61,056 bases of DNA from a virus. This document shows positions 15,432-22,511 of this stretch, piece after piece (within the stretch, counting starts at the first letter, position 1; every line of letters begins with the position of its first letter). The stretch is taken from IMG/VR virus record IMGVR_UViG_3300043469_000246, positions 1 to 61,056 of that record, one strand, 5' to 3'. The position numbers and the translations under genes are program-made. The notes below the pieces were generated by a model. The model was given only the letters and a program-made list of their open reading frames with translations, made no database searches and was not told the DNA's origin.

Positions 15432-15788
15432 ATGGAATCGACTGCCACTTTAGACTTATCCCAGTTCACTGGGACTGAGAATTACTATCGCACTAATCAC
15501 CTTTTTGCTAAGGACATGGTTCACACTGATGGCGTTCAATACTTCGCTGACACTGCTGGTTGCTACTGGTTCTTGGACATTATCGCTACTGAAGTATTCC
15601 CACTGCTCAAGAAAGAGCCATTCATGGCAATCAATCTGCTTGTAGAGGATGGCAAAGCCAAGATCGCAGTTGAGGATGGTGATCTCAAAACACTGCTTGC
15701 AAAGCAGATTGACTACACTAACTGCCCTGATGGTCTGTATGAGTTTTTCCTGACCAACAATGTGCTGATGCTGACTTCGGAGTATTGA
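15432..15788 (+). CDS. DUF6876-family protein
   Basis: This 118-residue protein shows the conserved layout LDLSQFTGTENYYR, then HTDGVQYFADTAGCYWFLD, and ends in a beta strand LTSEY, which matches the DUF6876 family of phage and mobile-element proteins as I remember it. The function of that family is unknown to me. Expression is driven by the structured leader directly upstream. It is followed closely by the next gene with GGAG in its last codons. Confidence 0.75.
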   Translation: MESTATLDLSQFTGTENYYRTNHLFAKDMVHTDGVQYFADTAGCYWFLDIIATEVFPLLKKEPFMAINLLVEDGKAKIAVEDGDLKTLLAKQIDYTNCPDGLYEFFLTNNVLMLTSEY

Positions 15789-15790
15789 TT

Positions 15791-16093
15791 ATGACTCACT
15801 ACTTTATCGGCAAAGAAACCTTTAACTGCCCTTTGATTATGGAAGGCAGTTGGGGCGAAAAGGATATCGGGACTCACGAATCCACCATGGAGTTGTATTT
15901 CAGAGATGATGCCACTGGGTTCATTGAGTGGGATATCGAGGATGTGGGTTTTGAATACATTGGTCTGTGGTTCACCATTGACCAGTTTGGTATCCGCACC
16001 TTGGATGAATATGACGGAGTGATGTGCCTGTCTGACAAGGCAATAGCCCTGTTGCGTAAGTTTGATGTCATTGTTCCCAAGGAGTTTGAATAA
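15791..16093 (+). CDS. Early cassette protein, unknown
   Basis: The 100-residue acidic protein is rich in aromatic and beta-forming residues (FIEWDIEDVGFEYIGLWF). I chose the ATG at 15791, nine bases after CGGAG; a TTG at 15785 would add two residues but sits too near that site. Its stop overlaps the next start as TAATG. No family recognised. Confidence 0.65.
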   Translation: MTHYFIGKETFNCPLIMEGSWGEKDIGTHESTMELYFRDDATGFIEWDIEDVGFEYIGLWFTIDQFGIRTLDEYDGVMCLSDKAIALLRKFDVIVPKEFE

Positions 16094-16278
16094 TGAGAAT
16101 CGTTGAATGCCAAGATACTGGTCGGATTCTGTGGCGGGAATGGAAGTGCCAGTGCAGTAGAAAGGTCTGCTCGGATGGTTCAGGCGAGGATGTTGCTTGT
16201 GATTGTGGGCAGTTGTTCAATGCTTTTGGGCAAAGGTTAGTTGATCCTTGCCTGTGGGAAGAAAACGAGGATTATTAA
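16093..16278 (+). CDS. Small cysteine-rich (zinc-ribbon-like) protein
   Basis: The 61-residue protein has a CQC...C...CDCGQLFNAFGQRL pattern, with five or six cysteines that could form a zinc ribbon. The C-terminal FGQ-L-DPxxWEE motif is common to small phage proteins I have seen. TAATG coupling with the upstream gene supports the start. Function unknown. Confidence 0.7.
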   Translation: MRIVECQDTGRILWREWKCQCSRKVCSDGSGEDVACDCGQLFNAFGQRLVDPCLWEENEDY

Positions 16279-16479
16279 ATGATCTATTTTGCTCTTAACA
16301 ATGATGGACTTTTGTATGACCTAGGGGATCATGGGGATTGGGAGTGTGCTGAAGATACTGCCAACAACATGAAATTAGATCCTCTTTGGGTATTTGATGA
16401 AACAGTTGCTAAATCATGGGTTGAATTTATCAATGATCGCATTAGCGAAAATCAAGACAAACTGACGAGACTTGAATAG
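16279..16479 (+). CDS. Early cassette protein, unknown
   Basis: This 66-residue acidic protein begins immediately after the preceding stop, with GAGGAT as its ribosome site inside the upstream gene. It has a beta-like start (MIYFALNNDGLLYDLGDHGD) and a helical C-terminus. No family is recognised. Confidence 0.6.
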   Translation: MIYFALNNDGLLYDLGDHGDWECAEDTANNMKLDPLWVFDETVAKSWVEFINDRISENQDKLTRLE

Positions 16480-16484
16480 TCGAA

Positions 16485-16531
16485 ACCGAATCGCCTGTAT
16501 GGGGTTCGGTCTTTGTCAAACTGCTAGGAGA
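16485..16531 (+). promoter_or_regulatory. Structured leader, copy 3
   Basis: A hairpin with arms ACCGAATC (16485-16492) and GGTTCGGT (16503-16510), including one G-U pair, precedes AACTGCTAGGAGA at 16519-16531. The element ends 7 bases before a 25-residue gene. Confidence 0.65.
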
Positions 16532-16538
16532 TAGAGTA

Positions 16539-16616
16539 ATGTGGGACTGGATACTGATTGTTTGCTTGATGTATGTGGCTTATGTGGTTGCCAGTGCAGT
16601 TGTTATCTTTAACTAA
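16539..16616 (+). CDS. Single-span membrane peptide, 25 residues
   Basis: The peptide MWDWILIVCLMYVAYVVASA... is almost wholly hydrophobic and would form one membrane helix with a short aromatic head. It has one of the best ribosome sites of the region (the AACTGCTAGGAGA leader, 7-base spacing) and is followed within 10 bases by the next start. Such tiny early membrane peptides may alter host membrane functions or block other phages; this is inference. Confidence 0.7.
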   Translation: MWDWILIVCLMYVAYVVASAVVIFN

Positions 16617-16626
16617 GGAGAGTGTG

Positions 16627-16884
16627 ATGCGAGTAAAAAATGATCCAACGGATTACGCAAAAGTGTGGGGCGAAAAAGCAAAAGCATTACTACTGCACAA
16701 AAGAATTGTCAATGTGCGTTATTTAACTCAGGAAGAAGCAGATGACATGGGTTGGGATGAAAGGACTGTTGCATTTCAAACCCATGATGGTCTGTGGTTT
16801 TTCCCCAGTCGGGATGATGAGGGGAATGGGGGCGGTGCATTGTTTACCAGTGATGAAAAGCAATCCTGTTTGCCTGTTATCTGA
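16627..16884 (+). CDS. Conserved small phage protein (FPSRDDEGNGGGALFT type)
   Basis: The 85-residue protein has the N-terminal KNDPTDYAKVWG, then IVNVRYLTQEEADDMGW and a C-terminal FPSRDDEGNGGGALFTSDE motif that I recognise from many phage genomes without known function. The ATG at 16627 is 6 bases after TAAGGAG; a longer reading from 16573 would overlap the membrane peptide and lacks a ribosome site. Probably a small beta-rich domain. Confidence 0.75.
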   Translation: MRVKNDPTDYAKVWGEKAKALLLHKRIVNVRYLTQEEADDMGWDERTVAFQTHDGLWFFPSRDDEGNGGGALFTSDEKQSCLPVI

Positions 16885-16952
16885 GTGATACTTCTATGCC
16901 CTTGTGTGAGGGTATAGGGATTGTCATTTGGCAATCATTAACTGCTAGGAGA
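16881..16952 (+). promoter_or_regulatory. Structured leader, copy 4
   Basis: CTGAGTGATAC again begins at the stop codon of the preceding gene. A hairpin with arms CTATGCCCT (16894-16902) and AGGGTATAG (16909-16917), one G-U pair and a TGTGTG loop, follows, then AACTGCTAGGAGA at 16940-16952, five bases before ATG 16958. The plan matches copy 2 closely although the stem sequence is different. Confidence 0.7.
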
Positions 16953-16957
16953 ATGTT

Positions 16958-17428
16958 ATGGGATTAGATATGTATTTAAGTGCTAAGAGATATCTTTGGT
17001 CTGACAAGGATAAGGAAGTGGCAAAGGATATCAATGATGCAGTGGGGGTGGAGTGTGATCCTGAGAAACGCTTTGCGGGATCGAGTCTGATGGTCAAAGA
17101 AGTATCCATTGATGCAATGTATTGGAGAAAAGCAAACGCTATCCATGGATGGTTCGTGGAAAACTGTCAGGGTGGTGTGGATGAGTGTCAGCAATCCTAT
17201 GTGCCAAGGGAAAAACTGGTGGAGTTGCGGGATTTGTGCAAGGATATTCTTGAGAACCCTGATGCCGAAAGGGATGAGGACTTAGAGCCTACAAAAGGAT
17301 TCTTCTTTGGTTCATACGAAAAGGATGAATGGTATTACCAAGACCTGAAGAATACAGTCGAGGGCATAACCAGTGCGTTATCACTGCCCGAAGATCAGTA
17401 TGAGTTTTACTATCAAGCCAGTTGGTAA
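16958..17428 (+). CDS. Conserved phage protein (MGLDMYL / YWRKANAIHGWF type)
   Basis: This 156-residue protein starts MGLDMYLSAKRYLW and contains YWRKANAIHGWFVENCQGGVD, LVELRDLCKDILENP and GFFFGSYEKDEWYYQDL. The family is common in phages and prophages of Gram-negative bacteria; I know no proven activity. It is soluble, acidic, and probably alpha/beta. The strong leader upstream suggests high early expression. Confidence 0.75.
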   Translation: MGLDMYLSAKRYLWSDKDKEVAKDINDAVGVECDPEKRFAGSSLMVKEVSIDAMYWRKANAIHGWFVENCQGGVDECQQSYVPREKLVELRDLCKDILENPDAERDEDLEPTKGFFFGSYEKDEWYYQDLKNTVEGITSALSLPEDQYEFYYQASW

Positions 17429-17437
17429 GGGGGTTAT

Positions 17438-17758
17438 ATGGACTTTGAAGAATGGTATGAAAAATACAAACCCATTAAGAATCACCTTGCAAGGGGTGAG
17501 GATCGGGATTACTTTGAGACCTATGACCTTGAACTGGGTTATGTCTTAGGTATCGCAGATACTCATCCCAAAAAGGTATGGACTTATGTTGATGGTGATG
17601 GTGGGACTTATGTGGTGGATGGTTATCACCTAGTCAATCGTATCTATTACTTCATTACTGAAGTGCCTTATGAGGGTGATGGGTTAGAGGTTCAGGTTGA
17701 TGAATATGGTGGGTGTGCAATTTGTGGAGAGGAAGGAGAGTGCGAACATGAGTTATGA
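17438..17758 (+). CDS. Conserved early phage protein (WTYVDGDGG type)
   Basis: The 106-residue protein has KKVWTYVDGDGGTYVVDGYHLVN and VNRIYYFITEVPY, a pattern I recall from many phage hypothetical proteins. The C-terminus CAICGEEGECEHEL contains a CxxC...CxH set that may bind zinc. The start follows GGTAAGGGGGTTAT. It overlaps the next start by 11 bases. Confidence 0.7.
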   Translation: MDFEEWYEKYKPIKNHLARGEDRDYFETYDLELGYVLGIADTHPKKVWTYVDGDGGTYVVDGYHLVNRIYYFITEVPYEGDGLEVQVDEYGGCAICGEEGECEHEL

Positions 17759-17933
17759 CTCAGATTACGAAAGTGTTTACATGGTTGAGTTTGAATCAGG
17801 CAGAACAATCCATGTTCAATTCTTTGATGCAGAAGAAGTAAAAGATTACTGTTCTCAACATCACCCTGACATGGTTATTAAATCAATCTACCGAGAGGTT
17901 TACTGTAATTTTGAGGAGTGTGAAGATGCGTAG
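17748..17933 (+). CDS. Early cassette protein, unknown
   Basis: The 61-residue acidic protein (MSYDSDYESVYMVEFESGRT...) is probably a small beta-alpha fold. I chose ATG 17748 because GGAAGGAGAG lies at the right distance; a longer reading from 17697 lies mostly inside the previous gene. No family recognised. Confidence 0.65.
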   Translation: MSYDSDYESVYMVEFESGRTIHVQFFDAEEVKDYCSQHHPDMVIKSIYREVYCNFEECEDA

Positions 17934-18099
17934 ATATGGAATGAGTGTCAAATTTGAGGGAACGACCTATGTTGAGGTGGATGTGCCAAATGGGGAAGAT
18001 CCTGAAGAATATGGGATGGATATTGCTAATCCCAAGGATGTGGATAACTGGGAGATTATTGAGGTTTACGGATTAGATGAGGTTGATCCGAATGACTAA
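17926..18099 (+). CDS. Early cassette protein, unknown
   Basis: This 57-residue protein (MRRYGMSVKFEGTTYVEVDV...) begins with ATG 17926, overlapping the previous stop by 8 bases (ATGCGTAG) and preceded by GAGGAG. It is acidic, starts with beta strands and ends DEVDPND. Function unknown. Confidence 0.65.
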   Translation: MRRYGMSVKFEGTTYVEVDVPNGEDPEEYGMDIANPKDVDNWEIIEVYGLDEVDPND

Positions 18100-18238
18100 A
18101 AGTATCTTAGAACTTATAAAAGAACACTTGATTACATGGCCTCAGTCGGTTGATTCTCAGTTATGGAATGACCGAGTTGATACCTTAATTAAGCGGGTTG
18201 AGGAGTTAGAGGAGAAGAAAGACCAAAAGCCCGAATAG
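18092..18238 (+). CDS. Small helical protein, last gene of the early cassette
   Basis: A 48-residue reading frame starts at an ATG that overlaps the preceding stop by 8 bases (ATGACTAA), the same geometry as the gene before it. The product is helical and strongly charged at the end (RVEELEEKKDQKPE), likely coiled-coil. A terminator follows 24 bases after the stop, which confirms it as the last gene. Confidence 0.7.
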   Translation: MTKSILELIKEHLITWPQSVDSQLWNDRVDTLIKRVEELEEKKDQKPE

Positions 18239-18261
18239 ATTTACCTAGCAGTAAAAGGAAG

Positions 18262-18290
18262 CCCCCAGTGCCGTAAGACTGGGGGTTTTT
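18262..18290 (+). terminator. Rho-independent terminator of the plus-strand early cassette
   Basis: Perfect 8-bp arms CCCCCAGT (18262-18269) and ACTGGGGG (18278-18285) with an 8-base loop are followed by TTTTT. It also separates the cassette from the convergent minus-strand block ending at 18296. A minus-strand ACTGCTAGGTA, similar to the leader element, lies at 18242-18252. Confidence 0.9.
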
Positions 18291-18295
18291 CTATA

Positions 18296-19117
18296 TTATC
18301 TGCCTATCAACACCTTTTTGAGGGATTGAGACATTTTAAAAGCACCATGAGCAATATAGTCATCATTGAAATCATGCCCGACTGTCGTAGAGATCCAATA
18401 AGGTTTGCCTGTCTCTTTGGCGACTCGTTCTCCGACACCACTGGGGTCATTGTCAGCCACGACTATCCCATTGGGGATAAGCCTTGCTACTTCCTTGAGG
18501 TTGCCTGCACTAAAGCAAACATGGATTGTGTATCGCATTTTATTGGCTCTCATTACCGCCTGAATCGAGAGACCCGTAGCGAGACCCTCGCAGAAGATGG
18601 GGACACCTTTTGCGTCAAAGGTGAAAGTTGCCCCCTTCGTCTGTTGACCATAGAGAAACTTCTTCTTCCCCTCGTCATTGATGAGTTGGCATCCTACTAT
18701 TCTTCCTTCTCTTCGCATGGCAATAACTAACTTACCTTCGCCCTCTGGCGTGTTCCAAACTGGCATCATTTCGTCTGGAAATCCTTTTTTAATCAGATAG
18801 GGATGGTGCATAAGTTGGGTCTGATGCATAATCCAGCCCGCTTTTGCACTTGCCCGTTCTGCCAGTGCCTTTCGTTTTTGATCTTCTTGATTGCGTAATT
18901 TTTCGAAATGTGGGGTTGGTGCATATTTCTCGTTGCTTCGCCACATACTGGGTTTATCCATGGTTGCCCAATTCTGCACCCACGCTACATCACCCATGTA
19001 TTTATAACGCCCATTACGCTTATGGGGGTGGTCGTCCGTTGGGGTAGATATCCACTTAAATGGAACAACACTGTTAATAATGAGCCCATGGGATCGGGCA
19101 AAGTCCTCAAATCTCAT
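18296..19117 (-). CDS. TOPRIM primase-like protein
   Basis: The 273-residue protein resembles phage/plasmid primases of the P4/DUF-type: an N-terminal domain without the usual four zinc cysteines, then a TOPRIM core with the catalytic Glu in IFCEGLATGLSI and the metal-binding Asp pair in GIVVADNDPSGVGER, and DFNDD near the end. It probably primes DNA synthesis or works with the adjacent helicase. ATG 19117 overlaps the helicase stop as ATGA, so I prefer it over an upstream reading from 19141. Confidence 0.75.
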   Translation of the reverse strand: MRFEDFARSHGLIINSVVPFKWISTPTDDHPHKRNGRYKYMGDVAWVQNWATMDKPSMWRSNEKYAPTPHFEKLRNQEDQKRKALAERASAKAGWIMHQTQLMHHPYLIKKGFPDEMMPVWNTPEGEGKLVIAMRREGRIVGCQLINDEGKKKFLYGQQTKGATFTFDAKGVPIFCEGLATGLSIQAVMRANKMRYTIHVCFSAGNLKEVARLIPNGIVVADNDPSGVGERVAKETGKPYWISTTVGHDFNDDYIAHGAFKMSQSLKKVLIGR

Positions 19118-20592
19118 GCACTTCCCTTTCCTTTTGACCAAGCAATCATTCTATTTTTTACCCATTTTTGGGTCGTAATCGAGGGGGGTATGGTGGTATC
19201 TAACAGACCTTTAGGCCATACGCCAAATCTTTCTCGATATTTATGGTTAGCCCAATAGGGGTTGTAGTTGTAAGTCTTGGCTATGTATAAAAGTTCGGAG
19301 TAAAAGATTTGCTTATCATCTTTTCTTGCCTTATTGCCCGCTACCAATTCAACTAACTCACCCGCCACATGATCGACCATGCTCTTGCGTTTACGCACAT
19401 GACCACAAGCGGGGCAAGTATCACTGTTCTTAGGCCATAAATAACCGCAGGATGGGCATTTGGCTTCTGCTTTTTTCTTTTCAGTTAGTTCTCGCTTGGC
19501 TCTCTCTACTTTACCCTCAAGGGACTTAACACCTTCGGAGTAAATCTCATCCCAATCATCCCGAAAGCGTAAATAGTTACCTGAATGGTCTAGCCATAGG
19601 GCAAACTCTTTGCCTTCGTAAGGACGCATAACCCGCCCCATTTGTTGGACATGACTGGAAAGGGATTTGGAAAAAGGTCGAGCAGAAACTCCAATCATCA
19701 CATCCGATACATCAAAGCCTCTAGTAAGAATGTCAGTCGCAATCAGACCATTGATCTCGGTATCGGGTTTGGCAAAGTCTTCGATGGCTGCCCGCTTGAA
19801 TTCGTCATTATCTTTATAGGAAATCGAGACAAAGTTATAGCCTTTTTGGGCAAACTTATCGACCAAATGTGCGCCATGGGCTACGCCTGAGCAGAAAACA
19901 ATAGTTTTAACGGGCTTTCCAAAAACTTCGTGGGTCTTTTTAATCCATTCATCCACAATATCGCCCGTAATTCTCATGCCTCTCTCGGTGGTTTGGTCGG
20001 CAGACCACTCTCCAGCGACCTTTTTAACGCCCGTCATATCGATTTCTTTAGCAATATAGACCTTGAGTGGGGCAAGCCACTTAGAATTCACCAAATCCTC
20101 TGTGGTAGCCCCGCAGACCACATTGGAATACAGATCCCCCAATCCTTTGGTAAATGGCGTGGCGGTCAATCCAATGACTTTGACCTGGGGATTGTTTTGG
20201 ATAAAGTCAGAAGTCTGCTTTCTAGCGATATGGCATTCATCGACTATAAGAAGATCAATCTCTGGAAAGTCTTGTCTGCGTTCTAGGGTTTGGGCAGAAC
20301 ACACCTGAAGTCGGTTGGTGCGGTCAAATTTCCAATGATCGGCTTGAAATACCCCATGATTGATGCCGTACTTAGTGAGGCGGTTACTGGTTTGATCGAC
20401 CAAGACAATGCGGTCAAGCACCATCGATGCCTTCTTGTAATTGTCTTTGGTGGCTTTCATTAGGTAGATGGCTACCTCGGTCTTACCAAACCCTGTTGGG
20501 GCATACAACAGTTGAGATCGGTGTCCTTGCTTAAACCCGTCTCTTAGAACACTAACCACATGGGTTTGGTGTTCTCTTAACTCTAAATCCAT
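19114..20592 (-). CDS. SF2 DNA helicase with C-terminal zinc ribbon
   Basis: The 492-residue enzyme has Walker A APTGFGKT (31-38), DECH box (118-121), TAT motif III (143-145), DILTRGFDV motif V and QMGRVMRP motif VI (317-324), the layout of UvsW/RadD-like helicases. Residues 379-396 form a CPSC...CPAC zinc ribbon; the tail (ELLYIAKTYNYNPYWANHKY) is shared with other phage helicases. It likely remodels forks or loads replication together with the TOPRIM protein. GTTAGGAGTATTT gives a strong ribosome site. Confidence 0.9.
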   Translation of the reverse strand: MDLELREHQTHVVSVLRDGFKQGHRSQLLYAPTGFGKTEVAIYLMKATKDNYKKASMVLDRIVLVDQTSNRLTKYGINHGVFQADHWKFDRTNRLQVCSAQTLERRQDFPEIDLLIVDECHIARKQTSDFIQNNPQVKVIGLTATPFTKGLGDLYSNVVCGATTEDLVNSKWLAPLKVYIAKEIDMTGVKKVAGEWSADQTTERGMRITGDIVDEWIKKTHEVFGKPVKTIVFCSGVAHGAHLVDKFAQKGYNFVSISYKDNDEFKRAAIEDFAKPDTEINGLIATDILTRGFDVSDVMIGVSARPFSKSLSSHVQQMGRVMRPYEGKEFALWLDHSGNYLRFRDDWDEIYSEGVKSLEGKVERAKRELTEKKKAEAKCPSCGYLWPKNSDTCPACGHVRKRKSMVDHVAGELVELVAGNKARKDDKQIFYSELLYIAKTYNYNPYWANHKYRERFGVWPKGLLDTTIPPSITTQKWVKNRMIAWSKGKGSA

Positions 20593-20645
20593 AAATACTC
20601 CTAACTACCAAATTCCCTTTGGCTTGGGCTGGGGCATACGCCCCC

Positions 20646-21503
20646 TTAAACTGTTTCGTATTTCTTTAGTTTTGCTTTTAATGATTTAATGGTTCGCATC
20701 ATTTCAGCGTTCTCGTTTTGATAAATGTCTCGGCTTTCACGCATAGACTTGTTATCAATCTCTAAAACCCTGATCTGTTCCCGTAGGTTCTTGATGGTCT
20801 CTTCGACATCGATCTTCTCAATCTCAGAGGCATCCCACTGTCCTACGGCTATCTTGTCCCGCATGACTGTGTTTTCTTCTGCCAAAGTATTGACTGTGGT
20901 GGCTAACTCTTTGACCTTTTGCTCCAGTTCTTTGACCTCTGGGTTGGCGGTTGTTACATCAGGCTTCGTGGTTGGGGTGGTCGCCTTTTTCTTCTTATCG
21001 GTCTTCATGGTGGTTGTATTGCCATGCCTATCGACATAGGTAACAGTGGTTTGGGCTGGGGTTTTCGCTTCTTCTTGCATCGCTACACGCACACGCCCAA
21101 CAGTCATGCTAGAGATATCAAGTTCCTTGGCAATATGGTTGTTTGACCACTTGCTGTATTCCTCATCGGTAAGCATGATGCGAAGAATGGCACGGATGTC
21201 TTCGGCTTTAAGGCGGTTGCCATGTTTGTTGTTGGCTTTCCATGCGTAGAACTGGGCTTCACGCAGTGTGCCAGTATGGATAATTGCTTCGATACTGGTT
21301 AGCCCATTAGTTTTATAACCAAAGTAGCGATGGAATCCATCGACTAACCAGTATACCGAGCCATCATGGAATACTTCAACGGGCGGGAAAACAACTCCCT
21401 CACGCATCACCTCGGCATATTCTTTGACGAGGTTTTGATCTAGTTCGAGACGGGGCTGAGTTCCCCCATCAGTACGGATATTCAGTAGATTCAGTTTCTT
21501 CAC
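20646..21503 (-). CDS. ParB/Spo0J-like nuclease-domain protein with coiled coil
   Basis: This protein of about 285 residues begins with a ParB N-terminal domain (VFPPVEVFHDGSVYWLVDGFHRYFGY, containing the G-x-H-R turn), followed by a helix-turn-helix (NNHIAKELDISSMTVGRVR) at about 120-140 and a long coiled coil from 190 to the end. It could bind DNA sites, possibly the parS-like palindrome at 13884, and regulate or organise phage DNA. The GTG at 21503 sits 5 bases after AGGAG; another GTG at 21509 would be too close to it. No ParA partner is present. Confidence 0.8.
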   Translation of the reverse strand: MKKLNLLNIRTDGGTQPRLELDQNLVKEYAEVMREGVVFPPVEVFHDGSVYWLVDGFHRYFGYKTNGLTSIEAIIHTGTLREAQFYAWKANNKHGNRLKAEDIRAILRIMLTDEEYSKWSNNHIAKELDISSMTVGRVRVAMQEEAKTPAQTTVTYVDRHGNTTTMKTDKKKKATTPTTKPDVTTANPEVKELEQKVKELATTVNTLAEENTVMRDKIAVGQWDASEIEKIDVEETIKNLREQIRVLEIDNKSMRESRDIYQNENAEMMRTIKSLKAKLKKYETV

Positions 21504-21691
21504 ATTCACTCCTCTTGTAGTTAAGTAAGTAATACAGTCAGGTTGCTTTTTGGTGAACGCACCTAGCCTCTCCTAGATGCCTTCAACTGTTGCTTTTTGG
21601 AGCCACAGCACCCGCCAGACGTTCGATCTAGGACTCTGGCTTCGCCATCCTTTCCCCTGTTTCAGATCTAATCCCACAGTAGGGGTTCTTC

Positions 21692-21724
21692 CCATATAGC
21701 TGCTGTTATGTCCGACCTATATGG
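21692..21724. repeat. 8-bp inverted repeat with 17-base loop
   Basis: CCATATAG (21692-21699) and CTATATGG (21717-21724) are perfectly complementary. In the minus-strand transcript they would form a hairpin in the leader of the ParB-like gene; as DNA they could be an operator. Confidence 0.6.
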
Positions 21725-21850
21725 TGTAGCTGTGGAGACTTACGAAGAGTGAAGAGGCAGTTATGCCTTTCACACGTTCTCGTAATTCTCCTAGCACGAC
21801 TAGATTAAACCAATCGAAATAAATTTGCAACAATTTTTTTTCACAAAAGA

Positions 21851-21882
21851 AAAACCCCCAGGAGTGTGAGCCTGGGGGTTTT
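21851..21882. terminator. Bidirectional Rho-independent terminator
   Basis: Perfect 8-bp arms CCCCCAGG (21855-21862) and CCTGGGGG (21871-21878) surround an 8-base loop. The minus strand continues into TTTTTCTTTT, ending the block that comes down from 27357 through the HNH gene at 22036; the plus strand continues into TTTT. Confidence 0.85.
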
Positions 21883-22014
21883 AGGGTGAGTGTGTTCACC
21901 GAGGGCTTGCTTTGCACAAAACCAATCTGCTAGGAGTGGAGAACGTGCGATACCAGTGTTGGCTGGTGCACTAAATGTACCACATAACAGGAATAAACGT
22001 CAACATGTTGTGTT

Positions 22015-22049
22015 ATCAAGGAACATCAAAGGCTATCAACGGATATCAA
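22015..22049. repeat. Four ATCAA repeats at exact 10-bp spacing
   Basis: ATCAA occurs at 22015, 22025, 22035 and 22045, exactly one helical turn apart, partly within the last codons of the HNH gene. Same-face spacing is typical of protein-binding arrays such as iterons or operators. Confidence 0.55.
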
Positions 22050-22329
22050 TAAGTCCGTTTTCAAAGAGCCAGCCTATAGTCTTGCGGTGGGCTTCTTCCC
22101 ACATTTCAACCCGTTCTGCTTTACTTAGGCTCAAACCCTGATCCAGATTGGAATGACACTGAAAACAGAGAGCCGCCACCCTAAAATCGTGCGCCTTCAA
22201 GGATCTCCCTTTTCCGTCACGGAGCTGGTTTGAGTGCGCAGCGCAGACTGTGCCGTCCTGTTTGCCACAGTTATGGCATGGGCTAGTTCTAACCAGCTCT
22301 AGGAGCTTCTTATTGCGATAAATAGTCAC
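22036..22329 (-). CDS. HNH-fold nuclease, YbcO/DUF1364-like
   Basis: The 97-residue protein has CHNCG...AAHSNQLRDGKG...DFRVAALCFQCHSNLDQG, a treble-clef HNH arrangement with two zinc cysteine pairs and a His as general base, as in the phage YbcO (DUF1364) family, and ends KTIGWLFENG. That family is thought to act on recombination intermediates or other branched DNA. A GTG start overlaps the previous stop (GTGA). Its place with ERF and exonuclease genes supports a DNA-recombination role. Confidence 0.75.
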   Translation of the reverse strand: MTIYRNKKLLELVRTSPCHNCGKQDGTVCAAHSNQLRDGKGRSLKAHDFRVAALCFQCHSNLDQGLSLSKAERVEMWEEAHRKTIGWLFENGLIDIR

Positions 22330-22511
22330 AGAAGATCATCTGGGGAATAGACATCATAGCGAGTTCTTAGAACTCGTCTGATCTTATCCAAGGCAGATTT
22401 CTCCAAAATAGATACATATGCACGGGATATGCCCATCTCCTTGGCTATCTCTTCATGGGTTAATTCTGCTTCAAACCCCGTTGTTTTATTAACATCTACC
22501 ATCATCTTCAT
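22326..22511 (-). CDS. Sigma-factor region 4-like HTH protein
   Basis: The 61-residue protein is little more than one helix-turn-helix: LTHEEIAKEMGISRAYVSIL-EKSALDKIRRVLR, which matches region 4.2 of sigma-70-type factors (HEEIAKEMGISRxxVxxLExxALxKLR). It lacks regions 2 and 3, so it may redirect host RNA polymerase as an activator or appropriator, or bind DNA alone. ATG 22511 follows GAGGATCAGCG. No phage RNA polymerase exists in the window, making this a good candidate switch to late expression. Confidence 0.7.
   Translation of the reverse strand: MKMMVDVNKTTGFEAELTHEEIAKEMGISRAYVSILEKSALDKIRRVLRTRYDVYSPDDLL

Larger units (their letters stand above)
21504..22014. promoter_or_regulatory. 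Long non-coding leader/control region upstream of the ParB-like gene
   Basis: No convincing gene lies in these 511 bases. On the minus strand I see, in order, a GTGCTAGGAGAA copy of the leader element (21797-21786), a hairpin GTGAA..GGCA/TGCC..TTCAC (about 21772-21748), the 8-bp inverted repeat at 21692-21724, a six-codon ATG frame after AGGGGAAAGG, and two copies of CCAAAAAGCAAC about 45 bases apart (near 21600 and 21553). On the plus strand AATCTGCTAGGAG (21924-21936) precedes a nine-codon GTG frame, and CAACATGTTG (22001-22010) is palindromic. The layout suggests transcript-level regulation. Confidence 0.5.

Noticed and set aside
17438-17758. CRISPR-like regular repeats in the early cassette
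   Set aside because: The repeated leaders are too few and too unevenly spaced (about 300-1100 bases) and hold no spacers; no CRISPR array is present in the window.
21540-21660. A tRNA-like stretch with GTTCGATC
   Set aside because: No acceptor, D or anticodon stems can be paired around it on either strand.
21717-21917. A 66-codon minus-strand frame across the terminator at 21851
   Set aside because: It reads through a strong hairpin terminator and has no ribosome site or familiar pattern.
21937-21980. A nine-codon GTG frame after AATCTGCTAGGAGTGGAG
   Set aside because: Too short to support as a gene from sequence alone; noted only in the leader region entry.
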